Positions 33,034 to 45,673 are shown, counted from the first letter of the stretch. The stretch is DNA of 64,000 bases from Lathyrus oleraceus (GCF_024323335.1 NC_066579.1:1708501-1772500), one strand, 5' to 3'. Program-made: numbers and translations. Notes: generated from the sequence alone by a model not told the origin.

Positions 33034-35920
33034 AATAAAAACAGAATAGCTCGCTAAGTTGAAAACCCGAAAGGGCGGCTTAGGCAAAAATGAGCGTCTC
33101 GGTGGATTGAAAACCCGAAAGGGCGATCCAGGCAAAAGTTAGAGACATAAAAAATTAATATGTATCCCGCTAGATTGAGTACCTCACCCTGGGGAAATCT
33201 AGGCAAAAATTAGGGATTTGGCAAGTAACTGCATCCTGACAAGACTTTGTTCTACAAGCTGTCATCTGTCAAAGATTCTCGCTCAGTCATTGTCAACCGA
33301 AGCTTCAAAAACATCGGATTCAGAGTTGGTGGAGAAATCGTCGTTATGTTCAATGTAGCCCTTTTCCAATATATATCACCAATTTCAAATTTGTAAAGAT
33401 CTATGGAGTCTTGCCATTTGCAGATTACCATCCCATCAAATAAATTTGAGCCTTTATCCAATTATTTGCACTCTTATTTGTTTCTATTCAACAAATGTTT
33501 TGTATGTTTTAATGGAGAAAAGTCATTGTTTTAAATAAATAAATTTTACATAATTTGTTTTTAAACAAAGTGAACATTCACGATGACAAAAGGATACTTG
33601 GGATGTCTTCAGTGCTCTCCCAAAGATGGCATGATTCTCAACAGAGTAAGACATTTGTTCATATTCCCAGCATGATTGTATCCCTTTCCTTCAGAGCCCG
33701 TTTGTGTTTTCCTCCCGAGCAGAGTGGTTGATTAAAAGGTTTATTCTTTCCTTCAGCGGAGTAATGATCTTTCCTCCTTAGCAGATGTGATTTCGTCAGT
33801 AGTACAATATATGGTGGTGACCCTGGAAGCTTCTATTCGGTGGTTGTTCCCCACAGAGTTCCATCCCCCCCTCTGATAATTTCCCCAGTAAGTTGCTTCT
33901 ACGGTGGATCTTATCTGTATGTTGATCCTGTCCCCAGAATGGAGTGGCTGATGCTCATTCCCCTACAGAGATCTTTGTTTCCTGGTATCTCTTTCCCCCA
34001 TCAGATTGGATGTTCTCTAGTGGGCCTGACTTTCTCTCTCGAGATGTAGTACCGGATGTTTGTTCATTGATCGTTGGACCTGTTTGTGTTAGATATGTCT
34101 ATTTTGTCAGCGTTCATCATACATAAACCACGTATATATTCATATAATTTTTGATATTCATATCGCATTACTTTCCATAAATACCTTTGTTTGTTGTCCC
34201 CTGCCATTCGGTGATACATATTTCACCAAGCAGATGTTTGTGTCTGATCTCCCCATTGTAGAGTCAGCCTCATAAGCAGAAAGTGTATATCCTTTCTTCC
34301 ATATTCCCCACTGAGTTATGTCCTCGTGGATGATGGTTGTTTCTGTTTCCTCCCAACACATATATTGGGATGGAGTTCCCCCTGAGTTATATCCTCATAG
34401 GGATGAGTCTTGTTTCATCATGCCTCTCTAGTTTGTTCCTAGATTTGGCTTCTGGAGATTATCCTTGCACTTCCCCGTTAGTTTAGATGAATGATTGCTC
34501 GGTAACCAGTAATTGTCCATCTTTTCCCCGACGGAGTCTATGGTTTTCTACCCTTATACCGGTAGTTGTAAACCCTATTTTATCCCCTTGTAGAGTTAAC
34601 CTTATTTTTGTTCATCCTAACCGATGACGGTTACTCTTCAGTGGTTTTCTACCCAGTATCCGGTAGATGTAATCCCCTCTTTGACGGTTATCCTTATCCA
34701 ATATTTGGTATCAATATTCCTTCACCTTTTGAGTATATCTCCCAGTAACCGGTGATATATCTCTCGGATCATTGCTGTTGTCAATGTATCCCCAGCGAGT
34801 CATCTTTCATTTACCCTTGTTTGGTAATGATTGTTTCTCCCCTTGATTGGTCATCATTTTATACCCATTATTTGGTATCCCGATGCTCTTTTCTTTCGGT
34901 CGATTTAGCCTTTATTAACCCAGTAACCAGTTGTGGATAATCTTCCATGCGAGTATGTTATCTATGTTCTGACGGTAATAGATAATATATCTTATGCACT
35001 CTTCATTCGAAGTCTTTTGCTCTTCCCTAGTTGAGTAAGATTTGTATCCCCTTTGCGGAGTCGAATGCCCATCTTATGGTTGAGTTTACTTTTCAGCCCT
35101 CTTTTGGATGACGAGTGTCTTGGAAATATTCCCTAATTCACGCCTTGGTTGGTCACCTATTATATGCCCAGTAACCGGCATCCCTGGTGTTCCTTCCTTT
35201 CTGCTCCCTATTATGACTTTTGTCCCCTGTAGAGTCAGATTTCCTGAGTCGAAATATACCTTTTTAGGTCTTCCTCAAATGTTTTGGATGTTTGATATCT
35301 CTCACCCTCATACCGGTCATAGATATTCATTCTCCCTGAGCGTGTTGCTCTCTCACCCTTATACCGGTGTTGCGATCACATGTCTCCTTGAGCTTATCTC
35401 CCAGTAACCGGTAATACCTCACCTTGTTGTTTCCTCAGATGAGTCCTGTTTGGACATTCCCCAGCGAAGTCCCTTAGTGGATTTTCCCCATCTGAGTCCG
35501 GATTTTTATCCGAAGTATCCTTTGTGGATAGTTTGGTTGTATTGGCATATTCCCGAATACATGCATCTTTGAGTCAGCTCGAGTCTTTCCATTGATTTAT
35601 TTTCATGGAATTCTTCTCGTACCTCTCACCAAGTCTTAAGCCGTGACCTGCTCACGCATTTTATTCCCTTTCTTATCCCCATTAGAGTCCCCAGAGTCTC
35701 TGTCCCATTGAGTGTGTTACTCATTATGGATTGTCAGTTTCTCCTGATTTCTTTTCTCTTTATGGACACATATCTCCATAGATTATTACCTTTTGCATAC
35801 ATACATTTGCACCATGAGGTCTCTTAGGGACCAAAATTTGTCTCTTTGTTATTATTTAAGCCCATTATACCTCGTCGAGACGAAGATTTTAACCTTCACT
35901 TCTCCGACTAGAATGGCCTT
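33034..35920 (+). repeat. 3' non-coding region of E with dispersed short repeats
   Basis: About 2.9 kb without a gene. Directly after the integrase stop come two strong copies of a unit of about 62 bases (33059-33200) containing GAAAACCCGAAAGGGCG and AGGCAAAA, with a third weaker copy. Farther on, CCAGTAACCGGT-like phrases recur (for example near 34742, 34920, 35168, 35400), as do ATACCGGT variants and CCCC-GAGT phrases. Repeat-rich 3' regions are common in Ogre elements. Frames at 33840-35407 have no family support. Confidence 0.8.
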
Positions 35921-35933
35921 AAATAGGGGCATC
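35921..35933 (+). other. Polypurine tract of E
   Basis: AAATAGGGGCATC immediately before the 3' LTR start TGTAAGACC; nearly identical to the tracts of B and J. Confidence 0.8.
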
Positions 35934-38900
35934 TGTAAGACCCCAATTTTGACCCTAAGATCCCTCATGGCATCATAACATTGCCTTTGCATTGCCTCAA
36001 GGATCATAAGCATCTTGGCTCCTCACCTTTGGGGTGGGATCTCTTGTGAGTGGTTTGAGATCACCAATCATACTTGAATTGTATACTATTGCTTTCCTCA
36101 TTTGATATACTAACCCAAAAGCACAAAAATATGTCACTAACATCTCTTGTTTGTAGCTTGAGCAGTCACAAGGTCTAAAAGCTTCTAGGAGATCCTATGT
36201 ACATTGATATGGCCAAGAGAAAGTGAAAGCAAGCATGGCAAAGGTTCCCAAATCTCTCATCCATCAAATATTCCTACCAAGTATCCCAATTCATCATTTT
36301 GATCAAATCAAATCAAAGATTTTGAGGCTTGTTTCCCAAGGAAACCCTAATCAATCTGTTCATCAATTGTGCCTTGCTCATGAAGCAACCTCAACCCATG
36401 GTAAAATACAATCAAGGGAAGTTCTTTAATTCATCATTTCATGCATATTTCAACTTATTTGAGTGTCCTCAATCATCAATTCATCAAGATATGAAGTTTG
36501 GACTTGAGAAGTTGATCAGTCAATTCATCTGACTATTTTGAAATACACTGAGACCTAACATTTTATGTGTTTAAAAAATGGAGATGGCCCCAAGATAAAA
36601 AAAATGTTCTTAATAACTATATGAACAATTTTCATGTTCATCAAAAGTTGATTTGAAGCTTGGAAGGTCATCATCCATTCCAAGACATTATAGCTCATTT
36701 TGACTGAAACCCTAATTTTGGGTCAACTTCCCAAGGACATAACTCCTTCATTTTTTATGATTTTGAAGTGTGATCAAATGCATTATAAATCTTAATATGT
36801 CTACTTAAAATGTTATGTTGAGCAAAATTTCAAAATCTCAAAAGAAATACATGTGATAATGCAAAACATTATAGGTCACTTTGGACCAAATGCATTGAAA
36901 TGTGAAAAAGTCCAACTTCAAGTGCCCATATATTCTTCATCAAAAATCGAAATGATGCAAAATTTAAGTCCAAATTGATTGCCTTGAAAATATCTACAAC
37001 GTTCATGTTGAAGATTTTGTCATTTGGAGCTTGTATCATTGAGACATAAGGGCTTGAACTTTGGCCAATTTTGAAAATCTCACATATGCATGTTTTGCAC
37101 CCTACACTTCAAGTCCAATTTTCATTAATTTCCAAGGCCCAAATGGAGTTTTGATCAACATAACATTTGTTCCTTATGTAATAATATTTCCAACCATTAC
37201 TCATAAGGTTGCATTTCAAGTTTGGACATGGCATTTTCGAAGGCTTGAACATAATAGTGCAATTTTGGAAAATCATTTAAATTACCATGCATGAGCTAAT
37301 ACAATCCAATCTGCACGTCCATTCTACTTACATCATTAATTGGCTTTCATTTCCAGTTGGAATTGGGCCCTCCATGCGCCTGTACAAGCCCATGCATGAA
37401 GGCCCTTTTCCATTCATGCAAGCTTTGGTTCATGCATTCATCATTGTTTCTCCTATAAATACAAGGCCTTGGCTTCATAATTTCTCAACCTTAAGGCGCC
37501 CCAATTGCTGCTGAACTGAAATCCTAGCCATCACTAAAGGAACTAATCTATTTTTCTTCAAATTTTTCAGATCTGAATTTTGATTTCATTGATCAATCTT
37601 CAGATCTCAAAGTTCCTAAACCTTCTCTCCCTGATCCATAGTTTCTACTGTAAGCAAAAGCATCCAAGGATTGTGACTCAAAGCCTTGCAATTCAATGGT
37701 TTACTTCAACTGTTAATTGCTTCGAATCAGCTTGTATATTGCTCTATTTTCATTGTTGTTGTGTGATCTGAAGTCCTCTGCATAGAGGCAACATTGCTAT
37801 GCTTTTAATTTTTGAAAATCATGAAGTTCATATGAACACCACAGAATTTCCACTTCTGATTTCTCTCAATATAGAGATCTAGAATGGAATTGAGTGGTAC
37901 AGGGGTGATGTACATCACCCCAGCTCTCGAATGATGCCTGGATCGTGCATTTTGGTTGCCATTTTAAGTTCTGCAATTTTTGATGTGGCCGGAAGTTGGT
38001 CGGAGAAGACGGTGGCGCTGGCCACCGTCTGATCTCCAGATTCAATCAGGAGCGTCCATCTCTATTTTCAGATTAAATCTCATCCATCCAAGGTTATGAC
38101 TCTTTTAAAGGTTGTGTGTATCTCATTGACCTTGGTGTATGGTGAACGCGCGCTTCTAGGCCGTGTGATGATCCACGTCAATTAATTATTCTTCATCCAA
38201 TGGCTCACGCTTTTTCCTTATTTCTATTTTCTGATTTTATTTTCCTTTTATTATTTTAATTCCATTTCATTTTAAAAATTCATATCTCTCTCATTATTGG
38301 TCCAAAAATTATGGGACCAATTTCATTCTTCTCCTTTTAATTTCTACTTTCTAAAAATGATTTTTAATATTTTTTATTTTATCATTTGATATTTTTTTAG
38401 TAATTTTCTCTTTTCTGGTTATTTTTAATTCATTTAAAATAGTTTTTGATATTCAAAAAATACAAAAATATTTTTCCAACCTCTTTGAATGATGATAGAT
38501 CTATGAAAAATATTCTCATCAATTTATGAATTGATTTGAGATTTATTTGAGATTTTAGTTCAATTAGGTTATTTTTATGCATTTTTAATTGATTTAAAAT
38601 AGTTTCTGACTTTTAAAAATGCTGAATTTTTTTGTCAAACTTTGTTTGACCTTGTTGATCTTGGGATAATTCACTTGGACTTTTCAAAGTTGATTTGAGT
38701 GAGTTTGAAGTTTGACCTTTCTTTATTATTTTAATTCAAGTTTTATTTTAATATAAAAAAGTGCCAAAAATATTTTATTTGTTTCTTGACATCTAATTCT
38801 TATTTTGCTTCTATTTTCTATTGTTTGACCTTGATTCTCTCTATCTTTGGTCAATGCTTGTTGATTAATACATACCATTTCCATTAATGCACTTTAATTC

Positions 38901-40635
38901 TTCATCTTCTTCTTCTTCTTCTTCTTTTCCTTTTTTGATCAATGAGTTAAAGATTGGTGGTTAGCATTGATACATGGAGGTTTAATCTTCCTTGATTCAA
39001 ATCTAATTCATCTTGATCATGGATCAAGTGAATGGCTTTGCATTAAGGATAGATTGCTTCCTAAATCATGCAAAGAACCTAAATCAATACAAGATCATTT
39101 CTCATCTTCCTTTTGGCATGGCAAGTTGTTGGAGTTTGATTCACTAATCAAGACCTCTAACTTGTGTTGTTGCCTACATTATTATTGACCGGCCTCAGAT
39201 AGTTGTGACTTCTACATAAGTCCAATTACGATTGCTTAACATAGCGTTAAATTTGCCTTATGACACCATAACTATTAACACTAACCATTAACCATTAACA
39301 TTTACTTCTTGCACTTTACATTTATGCAATTTACTATTCTTGTACATATTATTCATTTGCTTTTCCCCCTTTGCTCATTTTCGCACATGTTTATGTTAAT
39401 GCAATTTGCCTTTTGCTCACTTGATCACATAATTGTGTGTATATTATTGTGCTTGTGTTTTGTTTTGATTGTTGTGGACCAAATGCAAAGAAATGGACAA
39501 ATTGACTTAGATTCTAGGACATTCCCTATGCAAAATTGGAGTAAAAGGACCTTAATGTACAAGAGACATTGGGGATCTTCTAAGAGCTTGTTTGATTATG
39601 TTGATTGCTTGAGCTTACACTTATTTTGCTTCCATATTCCAAAGGATGGGAGCTACTTGGATCATCAATATGATCTCAAGAGAGGAACTCCATTTATGGT
39701 CTTGTTTCTTATCCCTCATCTCTTGTATGATTAGGACTTTAACCATTCTTCTTCTTCCCTCCACTCTAACCCAAGCCAAAAGTTTTGCGCAAACATTTAA
39801 CACCTTTTTCTAAACATTAGAAACCTAAGCCTTATGCTTTTTATTTTCAAACTTTCTTTTCATAACACTTATTTTGAATTGAATCTTTAAGTCAACTTTG
39901 ACCATACTTTGTGAATACTTCTCATTGGTAAATACAACTCATTTAAATACTTTTGTGGTTTCAATGGTCACTTCCTTAATCAAAACTTTTCATAACCTTT
40001 AGCTATTAGGTTTGAGTTATCCTTGATGTAGATGTAATACTCACCTATATCCTTAGTGATAGACAATGAGTCTTACATGCTTATTATAGGGTTAACCCCT
40101 CACTAGCATGTTGAAGCCATCCTCACATGGTGGATTTGTGGTTTTAGGTTGAGTTTTCTCCCTTGGATAACAAAAGACCTTAAGGCTTTTGGACCAATCA
40201 ATTCACCAACTCATTTTTGAGATTTTTACCCCGAACTACGAGGTTTTGATCCTAATCTTTTTTAAGATGGTACGTAGGCAATGGGTTTATCCATCCAAAC
40301 ACAAAGTGTAATTAACTTGTATATTCTCTTCTCATCTCTTCAATCATGTTTGCACAAACAAATTTTCACAAAATACCAACCTTACAACAAGTGTGAAAAG
40401 GGCTCCCTAGGAGTACCTAGGATGTTTTGGGTGCTTAAAACCTTCCCATTGCATAACCAACCCCCTTACCCCGATCTCTGACAGTTTTACTAGTTTTTGA
40501 TTCGATAAAACTCTTAGGTTTTTGTTCGCTTTCTAACCATTCCTTTGGATAAATAGAAGTGCGGTGGCGACTCGACTTGTATGGTTTACCTTAGATTTAG
40601 TCAATATCTCTAATGGTAACGAATACCCCGCTACA
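35934..40635 (+). repeat. 3' LTR of E
   Basis: Same start and end as the 5' LTR. It lacks about 154 bases present at 23768-23921 of the 5' LTR (junction near 39558), and has about 12 extra bases near 36340. TATA box at 37454. The shared LTR-end module is at 40229-40635 with TGGCGACTC at 40565-40573, 62 nt before the end; the 5' LTR has TGGTGACTC there. Confidence 0.95.
40406..40421 (+). promoter_or_regulatory. AGTA-loop hairpin, E 3' LTR
   Basis: Stem CCTAGG, loop AGTA, stem CCTAGG; identical to 24770-24785. Confidence 0.7.
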
Positions 40636-40640
40636 GGTAT
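40636..40640. repeat. Target site duplication of element E (right copy)
   Basis: GGTAT, identical to 20155-20159. Confidence 0.95.
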
Positions 40641-42249
40641 GTCTAGTTTCCTCCACATCTTAGTCTATACCTCTTTTACGCTTCAGTTCAGGGTTTATTC
40701 CTTCATGGATCTAAGATACCGTTTCTTCTTTGATCTCAAATTGTTTGTTCCCAAGCAAGTGATATTTTTTTTCTTGTATCCAAACAACACTTTCTTGTGG
40801 GTCTCATACCCATCCTTTTAGGACATATGTACATCTTGTGAACCAAGAGATGTTTGCCTTGATGCCAAACACAAAATTCATTATTTTTGGTAAGACAATA
40901 CAATGGGTATGCCTTTGTCCCTCCACATCTTAGTTTGTACCTTTTTACTCTTGGGTTCAAAGCCAGTTTGTCATTATGGGTTCCCATGTTAACATTCTAT
41001 TGGTACAATTATATTGTTCATCACTTCAATCAGACCCTTGAAGTTGTTTTTCTTGTTAGTCCTAGTTGCTTAGGCAAACACTTCCTCATCTCCCTTTCTT
41101 TCCATGGTTCCACGAACTACGAATGCTCTGACTTTCTCATTGCATAGTGAGAATACGTAGGCACGAGGATGCAAATCATAGGAGAGTATAATCCTACTTA
41201 TTCTTTCTGCCTTAGGGCATCATTCATATCTTTCATGATTCATTACCGACCTTCAATCATTGAACCGCTCACCCCAGTGATACACTGTTTCTTTGAAACC
41301 AGATCCAATTTTCCTTGGAATTCCATACACCCTTTTAGGACGATATAATGACAATCCACATTTGTACCTAGAGTTATTTGGCTCATACCCAAACATTTTA
41401 TTCCTTATTTTTTTGGCCAATAAGCATGTTTCCCTCTATGGTAAAAATTTCATTTCTTCTATGGATTCCAATATACCCCTACCTTTGGTTCCAAATTACA
41501 CCTACTCATTCACTTTTACCAGATCCTTCACTTATGCGACTTTGGTCATTTCATTTTGTTCATCTCCATGATGCATTTCACATTCTACCTTCGTTCACTC
41601 CAGGTGATATACTATTATCTTTGAGCCAAATTCCTCATCCCTTTGAGCTTCATCTTGTGTCACCTTGTGAACCAAGAGTTGTTTGGCTCGTACCCAAACA
41701 CCTAATTCTCCTTATTTTCGGCTATATCATATAGTGGTAGACGCTTTCGGCTAGTCCACATATTGGTCAACACCGGTTTTACTCTTGGGTTCAGATTTCT
41801 TCCCTTGTTGGAGTTCAAATCATATTATCCTTTGCTTTAGACCATACTTGTTATCAAAACTTGTTTTTACATCCCAACATTAGTTTTATGAACTACAGAG
41901 CTCTGAATTCCTTATTACACTATAAGGATACGTAGGCATGAGGGTCATAATCCTCACCGAGCACTTTATCTATTCCATTATTTTTTACCTCATTCTTTTG
42001 CGAGTAATCTTTAGATATAACACCTATTAGAGTAAGAATGATCAAAATGGTTCCCATGGAGTACCATGGATGTTAGGGGTGCTAATACCTTCCCCTTGTC
42101 TAACCGACTTCCTTACCCAGTATATCTCTTTCTCCCGGGTTTTGTCGATGTTTTCCTTTTCCTTTAGGAATAAATAAATTTTGATGGCGACTCGGTTGTA
42201 TGTTTGAGTGTGCGATACATTCAGGTATATTTCCGCTAGCTTCGCTACA
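40641..42249 (+). repeat. LTR C, 3' segment with repeated subunits and LTR-end module
   Basis: Diverged copies of a phrase like GAACCAAGAGTTGTTTGGC...CCCAAACAC occur near 40840, 41370 and 41665, and once left of E near 20088. The hairpin/TACGTAGG box occurs near 41108-41163 (stem TTCTCA/TGAGAA) and 41889-41943 (stem CCTTAT/ATAAGG). At 42054-42069 is CCATGG, AGTA, CCATGG; then GGGGTGCTAATACCTTCCCC, GGAATAAATAAA at 42168 and TGGCGACTC at 42185-42193, 56 nt before the end. Frames here (40564-41734) are not genes. Confidence 0.7.
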
Positions 42250-43189
42250 TTCAAATAAATCGACATATGCATTCAACTTTTAAGAGGGTTCGAAGGTGTA
42301 AGGGTGAAGATGAGGATTCAAGATGAGATTTTCTTGAAATGACATACACCTTATTTGTTTTTCTATTTTTGTTGAGGATTTTTTATGACCTCTTTTGATT
42401 GATTTTTTATCCCTAATTTTTCCTGGACCACTTCTTTAAAGCTCTCGATCCACCGGGATGCCCTGATTTTTTCCTAAGTCATCTTTTGTGGTGTTTGACT
42501 TAACGGGTTGTTCTCTTCATGTTTTTTGATTTTACTGAAACATTATGACTGCCATGTTATTGGTTATTGAGGAACAACCACTACAAACTTTTTGGCTTTT
42601 ATCAACTCCTTCAACACTTTAAGTGCGTACAAAGGATATCATGTGGTTGAACCTCTTTAGAGGATGTGTAGAGATGGGAAGATTCTCTTCAAGGTTGAAT
42701 GCATAGTCAAACTATCTAAACACAACTACCTTGCCTCTGGTTAACATTAATGGGTTTTAAATCCGAAAGAAATACAACTTCTAGTCTCAAAGTGGTTGAC
42801 TAGGGATTAACTCCTTATCTCTTTGGTGTTTGGAGATTTGAAACAATTCCTTACATCATCAAAAAAGTTTTCTTTGAAAGCATTCCAGAACAACTATGGG
42901 TAATTCGTTTTCATCCTCCTCCTCAAATCTTTGTTAAAACAATAATTTGATAAAGAAAAAGAATAGGAGGAATATTTTTTTGTTTTAGATATAAATGAAG
43001 GAATAAAAAGGCAAGAGTGAATAAAAATGGATTAATTCAAAATGTATGATTACTTTATTAATATTACCATTAAAAGAAAACAACAATGCTTAAAAGCAAA
43101 CAACGTTTAACATGCAAAGAAATTACAAATGAAATGCTAGAAATAGCCAAATGATTGTCAGTGTTGAGGATGATTTTTTCGTCTTGATT
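42250..43189 (-). other. B internal sequence next to LTR C, not recognised
   Basis: Between the end of LTR C and the gag C-terminus of B. Nothing here matches protease or RT by eye. It may be a decayed gag-pol linker. No intact frame. Confidence 0.4.
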
Positions 43190-44790
43190 TGCTGACCTTG
43201 GGAAGTGCCTCTTGAAGTCTTCGAACTCATTAGGACAAGGGATTATTCACCATATTAGGGCCATCGAAAGTCAGTTGCCCTTTGTTGATCATATCTTACA
43301 TTTCTTCTTGGAAGACCATACATTATTCGATTGAGTGCCCCACTACTCCATCATGAAACTCACATTTAACATCTAAGTTGTACCAAGGAGGAAATGGTAA
43401 CTTCATGGACCTGGTTTCTCTAGGAGTTATCAATGAGAATTGGACCAGCTGAGACCATAATTGATTATAGGTCATTTGGATAGGGTAAATCTAGAGAGTC
43501 TCTCTTTCCTACCGATTTGGAGGTATGAGTTGATTTTGACGCCAATGTTGATTGTTTGGATTTTGAGCCCGATGATCCTGACATTGACGCTAACACGGAA
43601 CCTGAGCTGCCTAATTTAGCGGACCTTACCACGGTTGCTGGTGCTAAGGACCGAGAGTAATGGTTGCTGGTATTGAATAGCTGCTGCATATAGATGCTGA
43701 TAATAAGGCATCAAAGACAGAGTTTGTGGATACTGGTGAGTTTCCAAGGTTGAATTAGTTTCATCCTCCTCTTCCTCTTGGGAATCACTAAGGGATTAAC
43801 TTTCAATAGTCTGCACACTTGAGACACCTGGGAGTCTTTTGCTTTTGAGGCCGCCCTCGATGTGTTCTCCAACATTCACCAGGTTAGAGAAGCTTACTGA
43901 TGTACTTCCTACCATTCTTTCGAAGTATGGGCTCTGTAAGGTATCCATAAACATATCCACCAATTCTTTCTCTGAGAGAGGTAGTTGAACGCGAGCAGAA
44001 AACTCTCTCCATATTTGGACGTACTCTTTAAATGACTCATTACTCTTATTAGATATATATTTTAATTGAAAGAGACTGGGAGCCATGTCCAAATTGTATT
44101 GGTACTGCTTCAAAAAAGCGTTAGCTAGGTCCGACCATGACTGAACATGGCTAATTTCTAATTCCATGTACCAATTCAATGATACCCCACTCAAATAGTC
44201 TTGAAAACAGTGAATCATTAGCTAATTATCGATGGCCTGGGAGGTCATTTTTCAACAGAACGTCACCAAATGGTGCTTTGGGCAGCTATCCCCTTTGTAC
44301 TTTTGAAAGTCGGGGGTACTTTAAATTTCGGGGTTATAACCAGGCTAGGCACTAAACACATGTTCAAAGCATCGAGATCAAAAGCATCATGCCCTTCAAT
44401 ATCTTTAAGTATTTCCTCCCGCACGCGGTACTTTTCAATGATCTCAATAACCTTTGTTCTCTTGGTCTTCCTCACTAGGATTTCCCCTTGGGAATTTGGC
44501 TCAGCGAATGTAAATATATGATACGTAATACCATCATGAGGTGAGGAATATCCATCTCGGATAATGGGATGTTCTTGAATAGAAAGGGCCTTAACTGGGA
44601 TCTGTACATGCTGAGGTTGAGCTTGATCGTTCACTTGAGGTGGAATGACATTTTTAGTTATGGTAGTCCATTGAATATTGTCATCTTTGTTTTCCAAACC
44701 TATCATAGCCTCCATGAGTTGGTTCAACTGGTTTTTCATCAGTTTAACATCTTCTCTTAATACAGTATACTTTTGGTATCCCGAGTCCAT
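43190..44790 (-). pseudogene. B gag (Ty3/gypsy, several lesions)
   Basis: Minus-strand gag starting at 44790 (MDSGYQKYTVLREDVKLMKNQL, a coiled-coil-like N-terminus). The first frame runs to 44263 and holds the FKVPPTFK segment that opens the gag core. A frame change there and two stops lead into 44218-43796, with the core LSGVSLNWYMEL and SNESFKEYVQIWREFSARVQLPLSEKELVDMF. A Ser-rich linker follows (43689-43465). A zinc-knuckle-like CEFHDGVVGHSIE with its last cysteine replaced or after a stop is readable near 43350. The core resembles the E gag (LRWYMGLDS, FKEYAKRWREL) but is clearly diverged. Confidence 0.8.
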
Positions 44791-45652
44791 GATCCTTTAG
44801 GAGTTACTTCAAGTCCGATACGGGTGTCGGGAAATCAATTGCGGGTTATGGGCAAGGGATGGATGAGTTTTTTTTTTGCATTTTGGACTAACATTCAATG
44901 CATGATAGCGAATGCAAACGAAATGGTATGTGAATGGATGAAATTCATTTTTTAGTTTTTTGGTATGCAAAGAAAATTAAATGTAAGTATAGTTAAGACT
45001 TGGGATAACATGAGTAACTCAGAACACCCTATTTGGAAGGTTTCTTAACTGATAGTTCTAGGCTTTCTACCCACAAACCGCTCACAAGATAGTTTCTAGG
45101 TTTTGGATAAGGTTCCCAGAGTCACGGACTCTAATTGTATCAAAATCATGAAATAGGCTAGCCGATTTATGACAAGAGTGACAAAAATGTATATTCTGAG
45201 AGGGATTTTCATGTTAGGCGTGCAAGTAGTGGCCCTTGGAGACTAACATTACGTAACCACCAAAGCAGAAACTAGTTCTAAGAGGGGTCCTAGAACCATG
45301 AACCCTTCATGAATCAACATTATGTAACAGGATAACTGTCTTATAACGAGATCTATGAATAGGTCTACTCTAGGCAGAGCCTTCATGCTAGGAACACAAG
45401 GAGAGGCCCTTAGGGATTAACACTACACAACTTCCAATTCTAAACTTATGTGTTCTCTCTTATTTTTCCAAAGCTCGGGTGTAGAGATTTACTCATGATA
45501 TCATCCCAAATCCCATAAATAAATAAGATGATAAGCATATAGAAATGAAGAGAGCAAACATAGAGAGAGAGAGAGAGAAAAAAAAAGAAAACCCAATATT
45601 CATCACAAAGTTGTCTAAATTAGGCTTGACTCTCTCTTGCATGGAGCATTCT
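44791..45652 (-). other. Leader of B between PBS and gag
   Basis: No convincing frame. A short GA-rich tract lies at 45562-45580. Confidence 0.5.
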
Positions 45653-45671
45653 CTCCCGAGTAGAGTCATCA
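45653..45671 (-). other. Primer-binding site of B
   Basis: On the minus strand TGATGACTCTACTCGGGAG begins two bases after the 5' LTR end. It matches the E site (TGGTGACTCTGCTGGGGAC) at most positions, with differences that are mainly transitions. Confidence 0.7.
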
Positions 45672-45673
45672 TT

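Larger units (their letters stand above)
20160..40635 (+). mobile_element. Ogre-type Ty3/gypsy retrotransposon E, complete structure
   Basis: Full structure on the plus strand: 4.84 kb 5' LTR, PBS, 1 kb leader, gag-pro, intron, RT, RNase H regions, integrase, 2.9 kb 3' region, polypurine tract, 4.70 kb 3' LTR, all within GGTAT duplications. Total 20,476 bp. The order RT then integrase makes it Ty3/gypsy; the very long LTRs, the intron between pro and RT and the second RNase H region mark the Tat/Ogre lineage. The extra ORF found upstream of gag in typical Ogre elements is not seen. Ten in-frame stops and one frameshift make it non-autonomous now, though LTR promoter, PBS and polypurine tract look intact. 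Confidence 0.95.
12881..42249 (+). mobile_element. Long LTR C (+), probably a solo or orphan LTR inside B, split by D and E
   Basis: Start TGTTGTACCTCAAAAC at 12881 (similar to the start of H at 52310) and end CGCTACA at 42249. A CTATAAAA box lies at 14493-14500. The 3' end carries the shared hairpins, the GGGGTGCTAATACCTTCCCC block, AATAAATA and TGGCGACTC. Without D (plus its duplication) and E (plus its duplication) it is about 5.7 kb, which fits a Tat/Ogre LTR. No PBS follows 42249 and no polypurine tract precedes 12881, so it looks like a solo or truncated LTR. The flanks (ATACG left, TTCAA right) do not match, so boundaries or history remain uncertain. Confidence 0.6.

Noticed and set aside
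35793..35978. Short frame crossing into the E 3' LTR
   Set aside because: Crosses the polypurine tract and LTR border; no family match.
40641..41734. Plus-strand frames of 80-118 residues
   Set aside because: Lie in the repeated 3' part of LTR C and have no domain similarity.
12876..42254. Target duplication for LTR C
   Set aside because: Flanks ATACG and TTCAA do not match, and shifting the borders by a few bases gave no convincing pair, so I do not claim a clean insertion.
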